Shown one piece after another: positions 62,115 through 64,000 of a stretch of DNA of 64,000 nt. The stretch's first letter is position 1. Each line of letters starts with the position of its first letter. Origin of the DNA: Bordetella parapertussis (lineage in GTDB: Bacteria > Pseudomonadota > Gammaproteobacteria > Burkholderiales > Burkholderiaceae_B); assembly GCA_945897365.1 (NCBI GenBank), contig CAMDFD010000002.1:186001-250000 (forward strand). The letters run 5' to 3'. Under the pieces are notes generated by a model, which was given only the letters and a program-made list of their open reading frames with translations, had not been told where the DNA came from and did no database searches. The position numbers and the translations under genes are program-made.

Positions 62115-64000
62115 TGTGAGTCTCGCTTGGCGTTGGCAGCGGTGCTTCGGCATCAACCTGCCGAGTCTGTGCCTCGTACAGCGCATGATAAGCACCACCG
62201 CGGGCTAACAAATCCTCGTGGTTACCGATCTCCACGACCTGACCGCGATCTAACACCACAAGACGATCGGCTTTACGAAGCGTACTGAGTCGGTGTGCAA
62301 TCGCAATCGTCGTACGGCCCTGAATCAAGTTGTCCAAGGCCTCCTGAATTTCCATTTCTGTTGTGGTGTCGACCGAGGAGGTCGCTTCGTCGAGAATCAG
62401 GATCCGTGGGTCGATCAGCAACGCACGCGCAATCGAAATACGTTGACGCTCACCGCCCGAGAGCGCCTGACCACGCTCACCCACCAAGGAGTCATAGCCT
62501 TGCGGGAGCCTCAAGATGAACTCGTGCGCCCGCGCCGCGCGCGCCGCTGCTATCACTTCTTCGCGTGAGGCGCCAGGCTTGCCATAGGCAATATTTTCAG
62601 CAATCGTGCCAAAAAACAAAAAGGGCTCTTGCAGCACCAAACCAATATTGCTTCGAAAGGAGTTCAGAGAGTAGGAGCGAATATCGACACCGTCGACGCG
62701 AATGCCCCCTTCGGTGACATCGTAAAAACGACAAATCAAATTGACGAGCGAGCTTTTACCCGAACCGCTATGGCCAACGAGGCCAATCATCTCACCCGCC
62801 CTAATACTCAAATTCACTTCGCGTAACACGGTCCGGCTGCCGTAACGAAAGCCTACATTGCGCAACTCTATCCGCCCCTCCATCCGCACAAGCGGCACCG
62901 GACGTTGCGCGTCAGGGACGCTTGAAACATGGTCCAAAATATCAAAAATGCGCTTCGCACCCGCCGCCGCCTGTTGCGTATAGGTGACGATGCGACTCAT
63001 GGAGTCAAGGCGTGTATAAAACCGACCAATGTAGGCTAGAAAAGCAGCCAGTACGCCCACGCTGATCGCGCTGGAAGCGACTTGCATGATGCCAAAAATC
63101 CAGACCACAAGCAGGCCGATTTCAGTCAAAAACGTCACAGTCGGTGCGAAAAGCGCCCAAATTTTATTGATCCGATCGTTGACGCCGAGATAGCGATCAT
63201 TGGCTTCGCGAAAACGTGCCACCTCGCGTTTTTCTTGGGCAAAAGCCTTGACTACTCGGATCCCGGGAATCGTGTCTGCCAATACGTTGGTCAACTCACT
63301 CCAAGAACGATCTACTTTTTCAAACCCAAACCGTAAGCGGTCACGCACCAAATGAATCATCCAGATGATGATAGGTAAAGGCACCAAAGTCGTCACGGCC
63401 AGCCAAGGATCGATGGACAACAAAATGACGGCTGTCATCACAATCATCAATACATCATTGACGAAATCCAGAAAATGCAAAGACAAGAAGATATTGATGC
63501 GATCCGTTTCACTCCCAAGCCTAGCCATCAGATCACCCGTACGCTTGCCTCCAAAAAATTGCAACGATAAGGTTTGTAAGTGATTGAATGTCGTCGTACG
63601 TAAATCCGCGCCGATTCTCTCGCTTACCCAAGCCAACAAATAAGTACGCGCCCAACCGAGCAACCAGGCAAGCAGAGCCGCCACGACCAAACCTGTCAAA
63701 TAAAACGTCACGAGGTCATAGTCAATGGGTTTACCATTCTGAAAAGGAATCAGAATGTCGTCCATTAAGGGCATCGTCAGGTAGGGCGGTACCAGCGAAG
63801 CAGCGGTTGACATCAAGGTCAGCAACATACCGACCAGTAGTGGAAAGCGGTAAGGCCGGGCAAAGCGCGCTAGACGCAACAAGGCCCATGTGTCGCTTGG
63901 CCCCGACGGTGCCGCATCACAAACTGCGCACTCATCCTGATCGGGTGCGAAGGGGGTCCCGCATGCGGCACAGGCAGCCTCATCAATGACGATCTCAGCA
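62107..64000 (-). CDS. ABC exporter (fused membrane and ATPase domains) with N-terminal zinc-ribbon-like extension; 5' end outside window
   Basis: About 631 residues are visible to the window edge. Near the edge an extension holds CAAC and CAVC pairs (63961-63972 and 63919-63930), a zinc-ribbon-like pattern, ahead of six membrane segments starting ARFARPYRFPLLVG. The ATPase part has GHSGSGKSS, LSGGERQRISIARA and ILILDEATSSVD. It overlaps the DUF1854 gene by 8 bp. A type-I exporter of unknown cargo; members of this pair are associated with cyanophycin metabolism in other genomes. Confidence 0.88.
   Translation of the reverse strand, partial: AEIVIDEAACAACGTPFAPDQDECAVCDAAPSGPSDTWALLRLARFARPYRFPLLVGMLLTLMSTAASLVPPYLTMPLMDDILIPFQNGKPIDYDLVTFYLTGLVVAALLAWLLGWARTYLLAWVSERIGADLRTTTFNHLQTLSLQFFGGKRTGDLMARLGSETDRINIFLSLHFLDFVNDVLMIVMTAVILLSIDPWLAVTTLVPLPIIIWMIHLVRDRLRFGFEKVDRSWSELTNVLADTIPGIRVVKAFAQEKREVARFREANDRYLGVNDRINKIWALFAPTVTFLTEIGLLVVWIFGIMQVASSAISVGVLAAFLAYIGRFYTRLDSMSRIVTYTQQAAAGAKRIFDILDHVSSVPDAQRPVPLVRMEGRIELRNVGFRYGSRTVLREVNLSIRAGEMIGLVGHSGSGKSSLVNLICRFYDVTEGGIRVDGVDIRSYSLNSFRSNIGLVLQEPFLFFGTIAENIAYGKPGASREEVIAAARAARAHEFILRLPQGYDSLVGERGQALSGGERQRISIARALLIDPRILILDEATSSVDTTTEMEIQEALDNLIQGRTTIAIAHRLSTLRKADRLVVLDRGQVVEIGNHEDLLARGGAYHALYEAQTRQVDAEAPLPTPSETHNG

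Overview
The window looks like a chromosome segment of a betaproteobacterium, most likely order Burkholderiales and close to Alcaligenaceae. The pointers are two orphan Bug/TctC-type periplasmic receptors, a hemP-hmuRSTUV haem locus laid out like the Bordetella bhu locus, a DUF1854/ABC exporter pair, and many CoA-transferase/SDR/amidase catabolic cassettes. Genes are packed and often coupled by 4-bp ATGA/GTGA overlaps. No gene-free stretch exceeds about 190 bp. I saw no rRNA, tRNA, CRISPR array, insertion sequence or phage gene.

Layout. 1-5.5 kb: a ThDP-dependent 2-oxoacid decarboxylase (3' end outside the window), then two divergent lipoprotein genes in visibly more AT-rich DNA, one carrying a PI-PLC X domain. 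5.7-15.8 kb (+): SDR, Bug receptor, cysteine hydrolase, malic enzyme, ThrE-like exporter, flavoprotein, a CMD/alkylhydroperoxidase pair, a second Bug receptor and an outer-membrane barrel protein. 15.8-22.3 kb (-): haem uptake operon hemP-hmuR-S-T-U-V behind a Fur-box-like site. 22.4-27.4 kb: zinc module (His-rich small membrane protein, znuC-B-A; divergent zur; NicO/DUF1007 transporter pair) around a palindromic Zur-box-like operator. 27.6-36.8 kb (+): LysR regulator, ModA-like protein, amidase, tartrate/malate dehydrogenase-like enzyme, CoA transferase, enoyl-CoA hydratase, acyl-CoA dehydrogenase, MmgE/PrpD.

36.8-44.6 kb is a light and pterin island. On + lie three different photolyase/cryptochrome genes and a DUF2256 zinc-finger gene, all overlapping. 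Converging on - are folE, a BLUF photoreceptor, an MFS transporter and a pterin dehydratase, with DUF393 and GNAT genes upstream. A string of short repeats precedes folE. 45.1-47.2 kb: CoA transferase and a catalytically divergent SDR. 47.2-50.1 kb (-): tetronate catabolism genes otnK-otnC-denD. 50.3-55.8 kb: ogt, Old Yellow Enzyme, yajQ, MOSC protein, DUF5993-dsbB-M23 peptidase, histidine phosphatase.

55.8-60.5 kb (-) is the most unusual part. A two-subunit molybdenum hydroxylase is translationally coupled to soxX-soxY-soxZ-soxA, with no soxB, soxC or soxD, and SoxY lacks the classical GGCGG carrier tail. 60.6-64 kb: a zinc-independent MDR reductase, a DUF1854 protein, and an ABC exporter with an N-terminal zinc-ribbon-like extension that runs off the window.
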